NCBI GenBank assembly: GCA_029433345.1
Contig: JAQTHY010000001.1
Coordinates: 682,001-746,000, forward strand
DNA from: Orbaceae bacterium ESL0727
GTDB taxonomy: Bacteria; Pseudomonadota; Gammaproteobacteria; Enterobacterales; Orbaceae
Length of the DNA stretch: 64,000 nt
Reading direction: 5' to 3'
Positions within the stretch are counted from its first letter, which is position 1, and the number at the start of each line of letters is the position of its first letter. The translations under genes and the position numbers were made by a program. Below, in pieces: positions 1-9,189 of the stretch. The notes beneath the pieces were generated by a model, which was not told the origin of the DNA, ran no database searches, and saw only the letters and a list, made by a program, of their open reading frames with translations.

Positions 1-964
1 CCAAGCCTTGGCCAATAAGTTCACCATTGGAATTATGCTTAGTATGGGTCATTTCATCTAATACCACTGCGCAAAGTAGCGATTCAATGGCACACAGCAT
101 GGCCATAGTGAGCGAAATAGGGATAAGGGCGGATAACGTTGCCCAGCTCCACTCAAATCCTGATAATTGCCAAGGGATGACAAATTGCGGCAATACAGCG
201 GGAATCCCGTGCCCAACAGTGTCATCACTTAAGGTATAACTAAAGCGTGATCCTATTGTGGCCACTTGATAACCGAAATTATTGAGCAGTAGCATCACCA
301 GTACACCGATAATCAAGGCCGGTAGATGTCCAGGTAGATGAATGCGAAAAGCGGTACTGATCTTCGGCCAAATGAGCAACATGATTAAGGTAACAAGGCC
401 AACTAAGGTATCGGCGAACTGAATGGTTGGCAAAGTTGTGGCGAGCGCGGTAATTTTAGCAATATAGTTTTCGGGCATATGATCTAAAGTTAGCCCAAAA
501 AAATCCTTAATTTGCATTGTTGCAATGGTGATGGCGATTCCCGAGGTAAAGCCCAGTACGACAGGTAATGGAATATATTCGATTAATCGCCCTAACCGGA
601 TTATCCCCATTAAGACCAAAAAAATACCGGATAACAAGGTGGCAATTAATAAGCCTGATAAGCCAAATTGCATGGAGACCGGATAGAGGATCACTACAAA
701 CGCAGCTGTTGGCCCAGACACACTAAAACGAGAGCCCCCGGTTAAGGCGATCACCAGTCCAGCAATGATGGCGGTATAGAGCCCATGTTGTGGCGGAACG
801 CCGCTCGCAATAGCTAGCGCCATCGCTAATGGGATGGCAATAATTCCCACGGTAATACCCGCAATCAGATCCTTGCAAAAACGGTGTAACGTGTAAGGTG
901 TCTTAATACAAGCGGCAATAAATGCACTGCCGATAGTGACGTTGGTCAATCCATATAATTTCAT
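1..964 (-). CDS. dauA: DauA-type SulP transporter, N-terminal part (cut by window edge)
   Basis: The reading frame opens at ATG 964 and runs off the left edge without a stop, giving 321 residues. The translation follows E. coli DauA (YchM) closely: the stretches [40 protein letters not shown] and [12 protein letters not shown] are the SulP membrane core. DauA is an inner-membrane C4-dicarboxylate carrier active under aerobic, acidic conditions. Its C-terminal cytoplasmic STAS domain would lie outside the window. The gene is divergent from the phosphatase at 1447, with almost 500 bp between them. Family assignment is firm; the substrate is inferred from the E. coli protein. Confidence 0.9.
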   Translation of the reverse strand, partial: MKLYGLTNVTIGSAFIAACIKTPYTLHRFCKDLIAGITVGIIAIPLAMALAIASGVPPQHGLYTAIIAGLVIALTGGSRFSVSGPTAAFVVILYPVSMQFGLSGLLIATLLSGIFLVLMGIIRLGRLIEYIPLPVVLGFTSGIAITIATMQIKDFFGLTLDHMPENYIAKITALATTLPTIQFADTLVGLVTLIMLLIWPKISTAFRIHLPGHLPALIIGVLVMLLLNNFGYQVATIGSRFSYTLSDDTVGHGIPAVLPQFVIPWQLSGFEWSWATLSALIPISLTMAMLCAIESLLCAVVLDEMTHTKHNSNGELIGQGL

Positions 965-1289
965 TGTTGTTGTGAGCTCATTAGATGCAGAAAATTCCAG
1001 TGAACAAGAGGGTGATAAGGATAATCTTTTTTACAGAAAAAAAAAGAGTATATTAGTCATTGATGCTGTTTTTATTACAGTTATATCGATTTCCTTTTAA
1101 GGGTGTTGTGATGTGAGTTGTGGTTGAGAGATTGAAAAAAGTGGTTTTTAGCCAATTTTGCCTATACGGATGGGTGTTCTTTCCCTATTTTCAAGGCAGA
1201 TAGGACGATCGTGTAGGTTGATAATAGGATAGACGACATGCCATGGTATCGGCATCAGTCTACCTGAGCATAGTTGACATAAATCCATA

Positions 1290-1337
1290 ATATTTTAAAT
1301 AAACTATATTTTACATGAACTAGATTTTACATAAACG
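1290..1337 (+). repeat. Degenerate 16-bp tandem repeat, three units
   Basis: The units are ATATTTTAAATAAACT, ATATTTTACATGAACT and AGATTTTACATAAACG. They lead directly into the interspersed repeat at 1345, which itself contains ACATAAAC, so the tandem may have grown from that motif. Confidence 0.6.
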
Positions 1338-1344
1338 ATCGTTT

Positions 1345-1380
1345 TTTGACATAAACATAGTATAGTTCTGAAACATCCAA
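1345..1380 (+). repeat. 36-bp interspersed repeat, copy 1
   Basis: The skeleton is TTTGACATAAAC, then TAGTATAGTTCTGAAA, then CATCCAA. Near-identical copies lie at 51190, 54433 and 56667 in the opposite orientation, all between genes. Two diverged copies (9061, 27842) keep TTTGA-N14-AGTTCTGAAA. Confidence 0.85.
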
Positions 1381-1446
1381 ATATTACGATGAACAGTGGA
1401 AAGCGAGAAATTATGACGGATAGCTTAGCAATCATAGGTGTATTTT

Positions 1447-2814
1447 ATGGATTATTTTAAAACAGTTATCGTGACACTATCTTGCCTGCTGCCGATCATT
1501 GCCACGGCTCAGCCACCTATTTTATCCGGTTCGAAAACTGCCTATTATTACGATGTCGTGCAGATCCAGACACCTGCTCCGCAAGGTTATCAACCCTTTT
1601 ATATTGATCATGTCGGGCGGCACGGTTCGCGTTATATTAGTAGCGCAAAATCGGAACAGCGTGTTTATCAGCTCTTATTATTGGCCGATCAGGCGCAACA
1701 GTTGACGCCCAAGGGGCAACAGTTATTAACGCAAGTGATGACGTTGATGAAATTGAATCAGAATCATTACGGCGAACTTACTGATTTAGGGCGACAAGCT
1801 ATTCGCAGCATTGGTCAACGGATGTGGGATAACTATCCGACCGTGTTTACCGGGAAATCGATTGCGGTGCTTTCCTCGACAGTACCGCGTGCGCAAGAGA
1901 GCGCCGCTATTTTTCTGCAACCATTTAGCGCTAAATATCCTGGCGTAAAGGTCGAGCAACAACCGAATCATCAGCAGACATTATTGAGGTTTTTTGATTA
2001 TTCCCCCGCTTATTTGCAATATAAAAAGAGTCATGCCATCAAGCAACAACTGCAATCTATCGCGCAAACTCCTCAAATTAACGCGATGAGCAATGCGGTG
2101 GCTGAACGGATTTTTAGGGCGACATTTTTATCGCAACTCGAACAAGGCGCGGTAATGGTCAATCACGCCCCTATTCATACCAATGATTTTGTGATTGCGC
2201 TCTATACGCTATATCAGGCGTTACTCTCTTTTACACCACAAACGCTTCATGATCATCAGTTAGATCTGCAAAGCTATTTTGGGGATGACGAGAACAATGC
2301 CTTTGCAATCGTCGTGACGGCAAAAGATTACCTGCAAATTGGGCCAGCATTTGATGCGAATGGTATTCAGATTAAGATTGCGGCGCCTTTACTTTGGAAT
2401 ATTATTCATACCGCCGATAGCGCCATTACCGGAAATCGCCTAGCCGCAAATTTGCGGTTTGGTCATGCAGAAACGCTTTCGCCGTTAGCCACATTACTTG
2501 AGATCGAACATACGCATACGGTTGCCGATTCTTTGTTGACTTACCCCGCTGTGTGGCAAGCGGCGACAATTATTCCGATGGCAGCCAATATCCAATTTAT
2601 TTTTTATAAGCCAACTGATAGTCATGACATATCGGCAAACCACATTTTAGTTAAGCTTTTGCTTAACGAAAAAGAGGTGCATTTGCCTATTATCACAGAT
2701 CACTATCCTTATTATCGTTGGGATAAAGTGAAGCAATTTTATGTGAATAAATTAAATCGATTAGGACTAGCTGATAACCAGTCTGATCAGGCTTTGCTAG
2801 ACGCAATCCAATAG
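1447..2814 (+). CDS. Secreted histidine-acid phosphatase (MINPP/phytase-like)
   Basis: The 455-residue protein starts with a typical signal peptide (about residues 1-22, cleaved after ATA or AQ). It then carries the phosphohistidine motif RHGSRY near residue 57 of the precursor and the proton-donor motif HAE (FGHAETLSPL) in the C-terminal third. These are the two signatures of the histidine-acid phosphatase clan. RHGxRY without the usual Pro is the form seen in multiple inositol-polyphosphate phosphatases, so phytate or another inositol phosphate is a reasonable substrate, acting in the periplasm. A GTG nine bases upstream (1438) is in frame, but ATG 1447 is preceded by TAGGTG at good spacing. 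The gene stands alone. Family sure, substrate inferred. Confidence 0.82.
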   Translation: MDYFKTVIVTLSCLLPIIATAQPPILSGSKTAYYYDVVQIQTPAPQGYQPFYIDHVGRHGSRYISSAKSEQRVYQLLLLADQAQQLTPKGQQLLTQVMTLMKLNQNHYGELTDLGRQAIRSIGQRMWDNYPTVFTGKSIAVLSSTVPRAQESAAIFLQPFSAKYPGVKVEQQPNHQQTLLRFFDYSPAYLQYKKSHAIKQQLQSIAQTPQINAMSNAVAERIFRATFLSQLEQGAVMVNHAPIHTNDFVIALYTLYQALLSFTPQTLHDHQLDLQSYFGDDENNAFAIVVTAKDYLQIGPAFDANGIQIKIAAPLLWNIIHTADSAITGNRLAANLRFGHAETLSPLATLLEIEHTHTVADSLLTYPAVWQAATIIPMAANIQFIFYKPTDSHDISANHILVKLLLNEKEVHLPIITDHYPYYRWDKVKQFYVNKLNRLGLADNQSDQALLDAIQ

Positions 2815-3187
2815 CGTTTGTTGTGTGGCGAACCGTTACAAATATGTTATAGATCGCGAAACGCAGCTATCTTGCGCCATATTTTATCTTGTCGGATGGC
2901 GTTGCTAGATCGTGTTATCGGACAACATGATAAGCATGATGAGGTTGTCTGTCTTCTGTGGTTATCGCTGATGATTGCCCAAGGTAACGTCATTATCTCA
3001 AATGAGAATGAGTCTATATCGTAACAATGTTCGTCACTTGTTGACTCAAGTCAAATTTTAGATCTTTGCACAAGCTTTTCACTTTATTTCTGCTGTGTAA
3101 ACGATTATGATAAAAATATAGAAGGAGTCCTACTCCCCCTAATAAAAAAAATCAGATAATACAATGTCAGCTTTTTAAGGAGTTTAT
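2815..3187. other. Intergenic region upstream of fdnG
   Basis: This is a leader of over 300 bp between the phosphatase and fdnG. It holds an FNR-like palindrome at 3041-3054 and a ribosome binding site (AAGGAG) just before ATG 3188. A short frame at 2818-3024 has no recognisable features and is probably chance. Confidence 0.6.
3041..3054 (+). promoter_or_regulatory. FNR-like box upstream of fdnGHI
   Basis: TTGAC-TCAA-GTCAA is a perfect inverted repeat and differs from the FNR consensus TTGAT-N4-ATCAA by one base in each half. It lies about 134 bp upstream of the start of a formate dehydrogenase operon, a known class of FNR target. Binding is inferred. Confidence 0.55.
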
Positions 3188-6100
3188 ATGCTATTTAACC
3201 GTAGACAGTTCTTTAAGATCTGTGCTGGTGGTATGGCTGGAACAACCGTTGCAACACTAGGTTTTGCCCCCAATGTTGCATTAGCGCAAACACGTCAATA
3301 TAAATTATTAAAATCCAAAGAAACCCGTAATAACTGTACTTATTGTTCAGTGGGTTGTGGTATGTTGCTTTATAGTCGTGGTGATGGGGCAAAGAATGCT
3401 GAATCTTCAGTTTTTCATGTCGAAGGCGATCCAGATCATCCAGTAAGTTGTGGTTCACTTTGCCCAAAAGGCGCGGGTGTGCTTGACTATATTAAGAGTC
3501 CTAATCGACTACGTTACCCAGAATACCGTGCGCCAGGTTCGGATAAGTGGCAAAAAATTAGCTGGGATGACGCGATTGATCGTATTGCCCGTCTAATGAA
3601 AGATGATCGCGATAAGAATTTTGTTGAGAAAAATAGCAAAGGTGCGACTGTTAATCGTTGGACAACAACCGGTTGGCTTGTGACCTCGGCCGCGAGTAAT
3701 GAAACCGGCTGGCTTGCCTTTAAAGTGGCGCGTGCACTGGGTATGTTAAGTCTTGAAACACAAGCTCGCGTATGTCATGGTCCATCAGTGTCAAGTTTGG
3801 CGGCGACTTATGGTCGTGGCGCAATGACAAATAACTGGACAGATATTAAAAATGCCAATGTGATTATTGTGATGGGGGGGAATGCCGCCGAAGCTCACCC
3901 CGTTGGTTTTAAATGGGCGATGGAAGCAAAAATCCATAATGGTGCTGAAATCATTGCTATCGATCCCCGTTTCCACCGTACTGCGTCAGTTGCCGATTTA
4001 TATGCCCCAATTCGTGCCGGTTCTGATATCGCATTTCTATTAGGTGTGATCAACTATTTAATTACCAACAATGACGTTAATTTCGAGTATTTAGTTACGC
4101 ATACGAATGCCAGTTTAATCGTTCGTGATGATTTTGATTTTGATACTCATAATGGCTTATTTAGTGGTTATGATGTACAAACACATAAATATGAACAATC
4201 TAGCTGGGCTTATCAACTTGATGAACACGGTTATGCGTTACGTGATAAAACATTAGCGAATCCACGTTGTGTTTGGAACCTTCTGAAAAAACATGTTAGT
4301 CGTTATACACCTGAAGTGGTCAATAATGTGACAGGTACACCGGTTGATAAATTCTTGCATGTCTGTAAATCACTGGCCAGCACAAAAAGCAATGATCGTG
4401 TTGCGACATTTTTATATGCATTAGGTTGGACACAACATAGTTACGGTACCCAAATTATTCGTACTGCAGCGATGATTCAACTTATTTTAGGTAATGTCGG
4501 TATGATGGGTGGCGGCATTAATGCGTTACGTGGACACTCTAATATTCAAGGTTTGACTGATGTCGGTTTACTCTCTAACCGCTTGCCTGCTTATCTTGAG
4601 TTGCCAAAAGAGTCACAACTCTCGCTTGAACAATATTTAGCTGAAAAAACACCAAAACCACTTGGACCAACCGAAGTTAACTTTTGGGGTAATTACCCTA
4701 AATTCTTCGTTAGCTTTATGAAATCCATGTATGGAGATAAAGCCACCAAAGAAAATAACTGGGGATTTGATTGGTTACCTAAATGGGATAAAACTTACGA
4801 CGTATTGCAATTTAGCAATATGATGCGTAATGGACAAGCAAATGGTTTTATTTGCGAAGGCTTTAATCCATTAGCTTCGTTCCCTGATAAACAAAGTATT
4901 CGCGAAGGGTTATCTAAACTCAAATTCTTGATTAATATCGATCCATTACCGACCGAAACAGCTGAGTTTTGGAAAAATTATGGTGAATCTAACGATGTTG
5001 ATCCTAGCCAAATTCAGACCGAAGTCTTTAGACTACCGTCTAACTGCTTTGCCGAAGAAGAAGGGACTATTGTTAACTCCTCTCGTTGGTTACAATGGCA
5101 CTGGTCAGCTGCCGAACCACCTTACGAAGCACTTCATGATCCTGTCATTATTGCGCGTATCTTTTTAAGAATGAAAGAGCTTTATGCGCAAGAAGGGGGA
5201 AGTTACCATGAAGCGCTTGATAACCTTGCTTGGGATTATAAAATACCAAAAGCACCTGCAGCGGCAGAATTGGCAAGAGATTATAATGGCCGTGCATTAG
5301 CTGACTTAACCGATGCGAATGGTAATGTGATCGTTAAAAAAGGTCAGCAATTGAGCAGTTTTGCACAATTAAAAGCCGACGGCACTACGGCATCTGGAAT
5401 TTGGATCTTCTGCGGTTCGTGGACTGAACAAGGCAACCAAATGGCTCGACGTGATCCAAGTGATCCATCAGGTAAAGGTGTTCATCCAGGTTGGTCATGG
5501 GCTTGGCCACTTAACCGCCGTGTGCTTTATAATCGCGCATCTGCTGATGCAAAAGGTAATCCGTGGGATCCAAATCGTCTTTTGGTTAAATGGGATGGTT
5601 CGAGTTGGGTAGGTAATGATGTGGCTGACTTTACTGCAACATTATCACCAGAAAAAGGCGCCGGTGCATTTATCATGAACAATGATGGATTAGGCGGTTT
5701 ATTTTGCGTCAATCGTTTAGTTGATGGTCCATTCCCTGAACATTATGAACCATTTGAAACACCGATTTCGACAAATCCGTTGCATCCTAAACAGATCAAC
5801 AACCCAGTAACACGTGTTTTCAAAGAAGATTTGGCGCGTTTAGGTAATGCAGAAGAGTTCCCTTATGTGGGCACAACATACAGTATTACTGAACATTTCC
5901 ATTTTTGGACACAGCATTCCATCATCAATACCATCACTCAACCGGAACAATTTATCGAAATGAGTGAAAATCTTGCCAATAAAAAAGGCATTAAATTAGG
6001 TGATGTGGTGAAGGTAAGTTCTTATCGTGGATATATCAAGGCTAAAGCGGTGATTACTAAACGGCTTCCAACCTTAACTGTTGATGGTAAAGAAGTAGAA

Positions 6101-6262
6101 ACAATCGGTATACCTATTGTTTTTGGGTATACAGGTGTAGGGAAGAAAGGCTTTCTGATTAATGCATTGACGCCACATTTAGGTGACGCTAATTCACAAA
6201 CACCAGAATATAAAGCATTCCTGGTTAATATTGAAAAAGTTTCTAATTCATCAGCAGCGTAG
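3188..6262 (+). CDS. fdnG: Formate dehydrogenase (N/O type) catalytic subunit, cysteine form
   Basis: This is the molybdopterin subunit of the membrane-bound respiratory formate dehydrogenase, which oxidises formate to CO2 in the periplasm. The 1024 residues match the family length (about 1015). A Tat signal with RRQFFK at residues 5-10 marks folded export. The [4Fe-4S] cysteines are at about 50, 53, 57 and 92. The catalytic position 196, selenocysteine (TGA) in E. coli FdnG and FdoG, is an ordinary Cys codon TGT at 3773-3775, within RVCHGPS. The enzyme therefore needs no Sec insertion machinery. It is the first gene of fdnGHI-fdhE, an order like E. coli fdoGHI-fdhE, while the FNR-like box upstream suggests FdnG-like anaerobic use. 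The FdnG or FdoG name is therefore a choice. Confidence 0.95.
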   Translation: MLFNRRQFFKICAGGMAGTTVATLGFAPNVALAQTRQYKLLKSKETRNNCTYCSVGCGMLLYSRGDGAKNAESSVFHVEGDPDHPVSCGSLCPKGAGVLDYIKSPNRLRYPEYRAPGSDKWQKISWDDAIDRIARLMKDDRDKNFVEKNSKGATVNRWTTTGWLVTSAASNETGWLAFKVARALGMLSLETQARVCHGPSVSSLAATYGRGAMTNNWTDIKNANVIIVMGGNAAEAHPVGFKWAMEAKIHNGAEIIAIDPRFHRTASVADLYAPIRAGSDIAFLLGVINYLITNNDVNFEYLVTHTNASLIVRDDFDFDTHNGLFSGYDVQTHKYEQSSWAYQLDEHGYALRDKTLANPRCVWNLLKKHVSRYTPEVVNNVTGTPVDKFLHVCKSLASTKSNDRVATFLYALGWTQHSYGTQIIRTAAMIQLILGNVGMMGGGINALRGHSNIQGLTDVGLLSNRLPAYLELPKESQLSLEQYLAEKTPKPLGPTEVNFWGNYPKFFVSFMKSMYGDKATKENNWGFDWLPKWDKTYDVLQFSNMMRNGQANGFICEGFNPLASFPDKQSIREGLSKLKFLINIDPLPTETAEFWKNYGESNDVDPSQIQTEVFRLPSNCFAEEEGTIVNSSRWLQWHWSAAEPPYEALHDPVIIARIFLRMKELYAQEGGSYHEALDNLAWDYKIPKAPAAAELARDYNGRALADLTDANGNVIVKKGQQLSSFAQLKADGTTASGIWIFCGSWTEQGNQMARRDPSDPSGKGVHPGWSWAWPLNRRVLYNRASADAKGNPWDPNRLLVKWDGSSWVGNDVADFTATLSPEKGAGAFIMNNDGLGGLFCVNRLVDGPFPEHYEPFETPISTNPLHPKQINNPVTRVFKEDLARLGNAEEFPYVGTTYSITEHFHFWTQHSIINTITQPEQFIEMSENLANKKGIKLGDVVKVSSYRGYIKAKAVITKRLPTLTVDGKEVETIGIPIVFGYTGVGKKGFLINALTPHLGDANSQTPEYKAFLVNIEKVSNSSAA

Positions 6263-6279
6263 TCATAGGAGGCTAAATT

Positions 6280-7245
6280 ATGTCATTACAAACTCAAGAC
6301 ATCATTCGACGCTCAGCTACCAATGCGATTACGCCTGCGCCGCGAGCAAGAGACTTTCAACAAGAAGTCGCTAAATTGATTGATGTGACAACCTGTATTG
6401 GTTGTAAAGCATGCCAAGTTGCATGTAGTGAATGGAACGATCTGCGTGCCGATTTTGGTCAAAATGTGGGGATTTATGATAATCCTACCGATTTAGAGCC
6501 GAAAGCGTGGACCGTCATGCGTTATTCTGAAGTGGAAGTTAACGGTAAATTTGAATGGTTAATTCGTAAAGATGGTTGTATGCACTGTGCCGATCCAGGC
6601 TGTTTGAAAGCCTGCCCATCAGAAGGTGCGATTATCCAGTATGCTAACGGTATTGTCGATTTCCAATCAGAACATTGTATCGGTTGTGGATATTGTATTG
6701 CGGGTTGCCCATTTAATATCCCACGGGTGAGCAAAGAAGATAATCACTCTTACAAATGTACATTATGTGTTGATCGGGTGGCAGTTGGTCAAGAACCAGC
6801 TTGCGTTAAAACTTGTCCTACTGGTGCTATCCATTTTGGTACCAAAGCGGATATGATTCGTCACGCCGAACACCGCATTGAGGATTTGAAAAATCGCGGC
6901 TTTACTCATGCGGGACTTTATAATCCAGAAGGTGTGGGGGGTACACATGTTATGTATGTGCTTCATCATGCAGATCAACCTGAGTTATATCACGGATTAC
7001 CAAAAGATCCGCATATTAGTGAAGTGGTGAAATTCTGGAAAGGGGCATGGAAACCAATTTCTGCTGCTGCCTTTGTCGCAACCTTTGCCGGCTTACTCTT
7101 CCATTATATGGGGGTAGGACCGATCGAAGTCGATGAAGAAGATATTGAAGGTGAAAAAGAGTATGAAAAAAGTGCACGCGCTGCTTTTATAGCCAACAAA
7201 AGTAAATCAGCCGCACCTACAAGCGAGGAACATCGTCATGAATAA
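6280..7245 (+). CDS. fdnH: Formate dehydrogenase iron-sulfur (beta) subunit
   Basis: The 321-residue electron-transfer subunit carries four ferredoxin-type cysteine clusters in order: [35 protein letters not shown] and CTLCVDRV...CVKTC. They pass electrons from FdnG toward the membrane heme subunit. Near the C terminus one hydrophobic segment ([20 protein letters not shown]) is the single membrane anchor known for FdnH/FdoH. The tail beyond it is acidic and then Lys/Ala-rich, and makes the protein about 20-25 residues longer than the E. coli versions. It starts 17 bp after fdnG behind an AGGAGG-like site, and its end overlaps the start of fdnI by 8 bp, so translation is probably coupled. Confidence 0.95.
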   Translation: MSLQTQDIIRRSATNAITPAPRARDFQQEVAKLIDVTTCIGCKACQVACSEWNDLRADFGQNVGIYDNPTDLEPKAWTVMRYSEVEVNGKFEWLIRKDGCMHCADPGCLKACPSEGAIIQYANGIVDFQSEHCIGCGYCIAGCPFNIPRVSKEDNHSYKCTLCVDRVAVGQEPACVKTCPTGAIHFGTKADMIRHAEHRIEDLKNRGFTHAGLYNPEGVGGTHVMYVLHHADQPELYHGLPKDPHISEVVKFWKGAWKPISAAAFVATFAGLLFHYMGVGPIEVDEEDIEGEKEYEKSARAAFIANKSKSAAPTSEEHRHE

Positions 7246-7912
7246 GAAAGATCTCATTTTAAGAACGCCACTGATTATCCGTTTTTGTCATTGGGTCATG
7301 GTCTGTCTTTTTATTTTAACGGCGTTTTCTGGGTTATCGCTCTTTTTCCCATCGCTCTCAATATTTGGTCTCTTTCTTGGGACACCACAATTAGTTAGAG
7401 CGCTGCATCCAATTTTAGGTTGTATTGTGTTTGTGATACTGATCTTCATGGGGATTCGCTTAGCGCACCATAATATTCCTAATAAAGATGATCTATTGTG
7501 GATAAAAAATATGAAGCAAGTTATTGCGGGTCAAGAAGGGGGCATTCCTATTGGCAAATATAATGTTGGCCAAAAATTCCTTTTCTGGAGCATTATGAGC
7601 TTAATTACGGTACTGTTTATTACTGGATTGGTTATGTGGCGACACTATTTTTCCGACTATTTCCCAATCCCAGTCGTCCGTATCGCGATTTTCTTGCACT
7701 CTTTAGCCGCGATTGCCTTGATTTTGTTGGCTATTGGTCACGCTTATATGGCGATGTGGGTTACAGGTTCTATTAAAGGGATGATTACCGGGTATGTATC
7801 GCGTGCTTGGGCGAGAAAAAATCATTCTAAATGGTATCAGTCTGAAATGGAAAAAGTGTTCCAAAATGAAGAACTGAAATCAGAAACTGCACCTAAAACC
7901 GAGTCAAAATAG
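7238..7912 (+). CDS. fdnI: Formate dehydrogenase cytochrome b556 (gamma) subunit
   Basis: This 224-residue integral membrane protein has four strongly hydrophobic segments and several conserved histidines (RFCHWVMV near the N terminus, [14 protein letters not shown] and IGHAYMAMW). The pattern is that of the di-heme cytochrome b subunit that takes electrons from FdnH and reduces quinone at the cytoplasmic side of the inner membrane. The start overlaps the end of fdnH. The C-terminal tail is charged and presumably cytoplasmic. It is followed 31 bp later by fdhE. Confidence 0.93.
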   Translation: MNKKDLILRTPLIIRFCHWVMVCLFILTAFSGLSLFFPSLSIFGLFLGTPQLVRALHPILGCIVFVILIFMGIRLAHHNIPNKDDLLWIKNMKQVIAGQEGGIPIGKYNVGQKFLFWSIMSLITVLFITGLVMWRHYFSDYFPIPVVRIAIFLHSLAAIALILLAIGHAYMAMWVTGSIKGMITGYVSRAWARKNHSKWYQSEMEKVFQNEELKSETAPKTESK

Positions 7913-7943
7913 TCAAAACAGTTGAAAAAAGAGTTATAACATT

Positions 7944-8879
7944 ATGAGCATAAAGATTCTTCCACAAACCGAATTAGAGCAGCAGTCCAACAAAAAGTCA
8001 GCCGGTCATGTTGTCAGAACGATTCCGCTGCTTTTCTATCCTGCCCCAAATGTGCTTTATGCTCATCGTTTAGAAAGATTGCAAGCACTGGCTAAAGAGA
8101 GTCCATTTGCCGATTATCTTCAGTTCTGTGCTAGCATTGTTGCTGAACAGTTAGAATTACTCAAACAGGATCCTATCCATGTCGATCTGACCAAAGCGCT
8201 TACTGCTGATACAGATTTACCGCCATTAAGTTTAGCTAATTATCCACTTAACCATGATTGGCAGCGATATTTGGAAAAATTATTGGCTTCATTACCGAAA
8301 ATGACAGACGAAATAGCCAAATTGATTGAGGAGTTGCAGAAAAATAGCCCTGAGCAATATCAAGAAAAGGCGTTACGATTGTTAAATGGTGAATTTGATA
8401 AAGTCAGCAGTAACGAATCCTTGTTTATTTGGGCGGCGTTATCACTTTATTACACACAGTTGGCTAGCCAAATCAAAGGTAAAGCCTTTGCTGAAAATAG
8501 TGATAAAAGCTGGCTCTGCCCCGTCTGCAATAGTTTACCTGTGGCAAGTACGATTCATATCGGCCAGAATCTAGGTCTGCGTTATTTACATTGTAGTTTA
8601 TGTGAAAGCGAATGGTATGTACCGAGAGTAAAATGTACCAGCTGTGATAATCTACAAGATATTCATTACTTTTCGTTAGATGACGAACGTGCCGCGACAC
8701 AAGCTGAATGTTGTGATCACTGCCATAGCTATCTAAAAATCTTTAATCAAGAACTTGCCCCGCACCTTGATGTGATTGCTGATGATATTGCCACACTGAT
8801 GCTGGATATGAAAACCGAAGAAGAAGGTTTTGCAAAAAGCGGTCTTAATCCATTTTTATTCGCACAAAAATTGGCATAA
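7944..8879 (+). CDS. fdhE: Formate dehydrogenase accessory protein FdhE
   Basis: The 311 residues match FdhE in length (309 in E. coli). The C-terminal half has the four CxxC pairs expected of this rubredoxin-like iron-binding factor: CPVC, CSLC, CTSC and CDHC. FdhE is a cytoplasmic protein needed to mature Tat-exported respiratory formate dehydrogenases, and its place directly after fdnGHI fits. It is the last gene of the operon; transcription meets amiC convergently about 300 bp further on. Confidence 0.93.
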   Translation: MSIKILPQTELEQQSNKKSAGHVVRTIPLLFYPAPNVLYAHRLERLQALAKESPFADYLQFCASIVAEQLELLKQDPIHVDLTKALTADTDLPPLSLANYPLNHDWQRYLEKLLASLPKMTDEIAKLIEELQKNSPEQYQEKALRLLNGEFDKVSSNESLFIWAALSLYYTQLASQIKGKAFAENSDKSWLCPVCNSLPVASTIHIGQNLGLRYLHCSLCESEWYVPRVKCTSCDNLQDIHYFSLDDERAATQAECCDHCHSYLKIFNQELAPHLDVIADDIATLMLDMKTEEEGFAKSGLNPFLFAQKLA

Positions 8880-9189
8880 ACCAAGCTGATTATTTATCGA
8901 CTTTGAAATTGGCGTGATTGAAATCGTTAGCCAATCTCAAGGTCAATTTGCTGTCTGATGTCGTTGATAATTGATTTGTAGTCCGCTTTCTACTCAGCCA
9001 TTGTTTTACTCAATAACTGTTCTTTTTAACCATTTTTCTCATTAAGAATATGTGTGCGATTTTGATTGAAATGGGTAGGAGTTCTGAAAGATTCTAACAC
9101 GCGGATACCTTATCTGTTTAATGGTAATTGTTATAATCGTGGCCTTATTTTTATTCTTGATTAACGTATTTTTATTATTCATCAATAAG
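8880..9189. other. Convergent gap between fdhE and amiC
   Basis: No gene and no convincing hairpin terminator was seen. The gap contains a diverged copy of the interspersed repeat at 9061-9099; a short frame on the minus strand (9042-9230) runs through it and looks like chance. Confidence 0.5.
9061..9099 (+). repeat. Interspersed repeat, diverged form, copy 5
   Basis: TTTGATTGAAATGGGTA, two variable bases, AGTTCTGAAA, two variable bases, TTCTAACA. The same sequence occurs at 27842-27878. It shares the TTTGA-N14-AGTTCTGAAA skeleton with the four-copy 36-bp repeat. Confidence 0.75.

Larger units (their letters stand above)
965..1446. other. Intergenic region between dauA and the phosphatase gene
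   Basis: This is the divergent promoter region. It contains three tandem degenerate 16-bp units (1290-1337) and copy 1 of the 36-bp interspersed repeat (1345-1380). No gene or clear regulator site is visible otherwise. Confidence 0.6.

Noticed and set aside
27-239. Plus-strand frame at the left edge
   Set aside because: It lies antisense within the well-supported dauA gene and resembles nothing.
1345-1380. Sigma-70 promoter reading of the interspersed repeat (TTGACA and TATAGT)
   Set aside because: The spacing between the two hexamers is only 9 bp, far from the needed 16-18, and the other copies lie in the opposite orientation to nearby genes.
2818-3024. 68-codon frame after the phosphatase
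   Set aside because: No ribosome site, no family resemblance and no hydrophobic or repeat features; it lies in the fdn leader.
3773-3775. Selenocysteine in formate dehydrogenase
   Set aside because: The codon is TGT, not TGA, so recoding is not needed.
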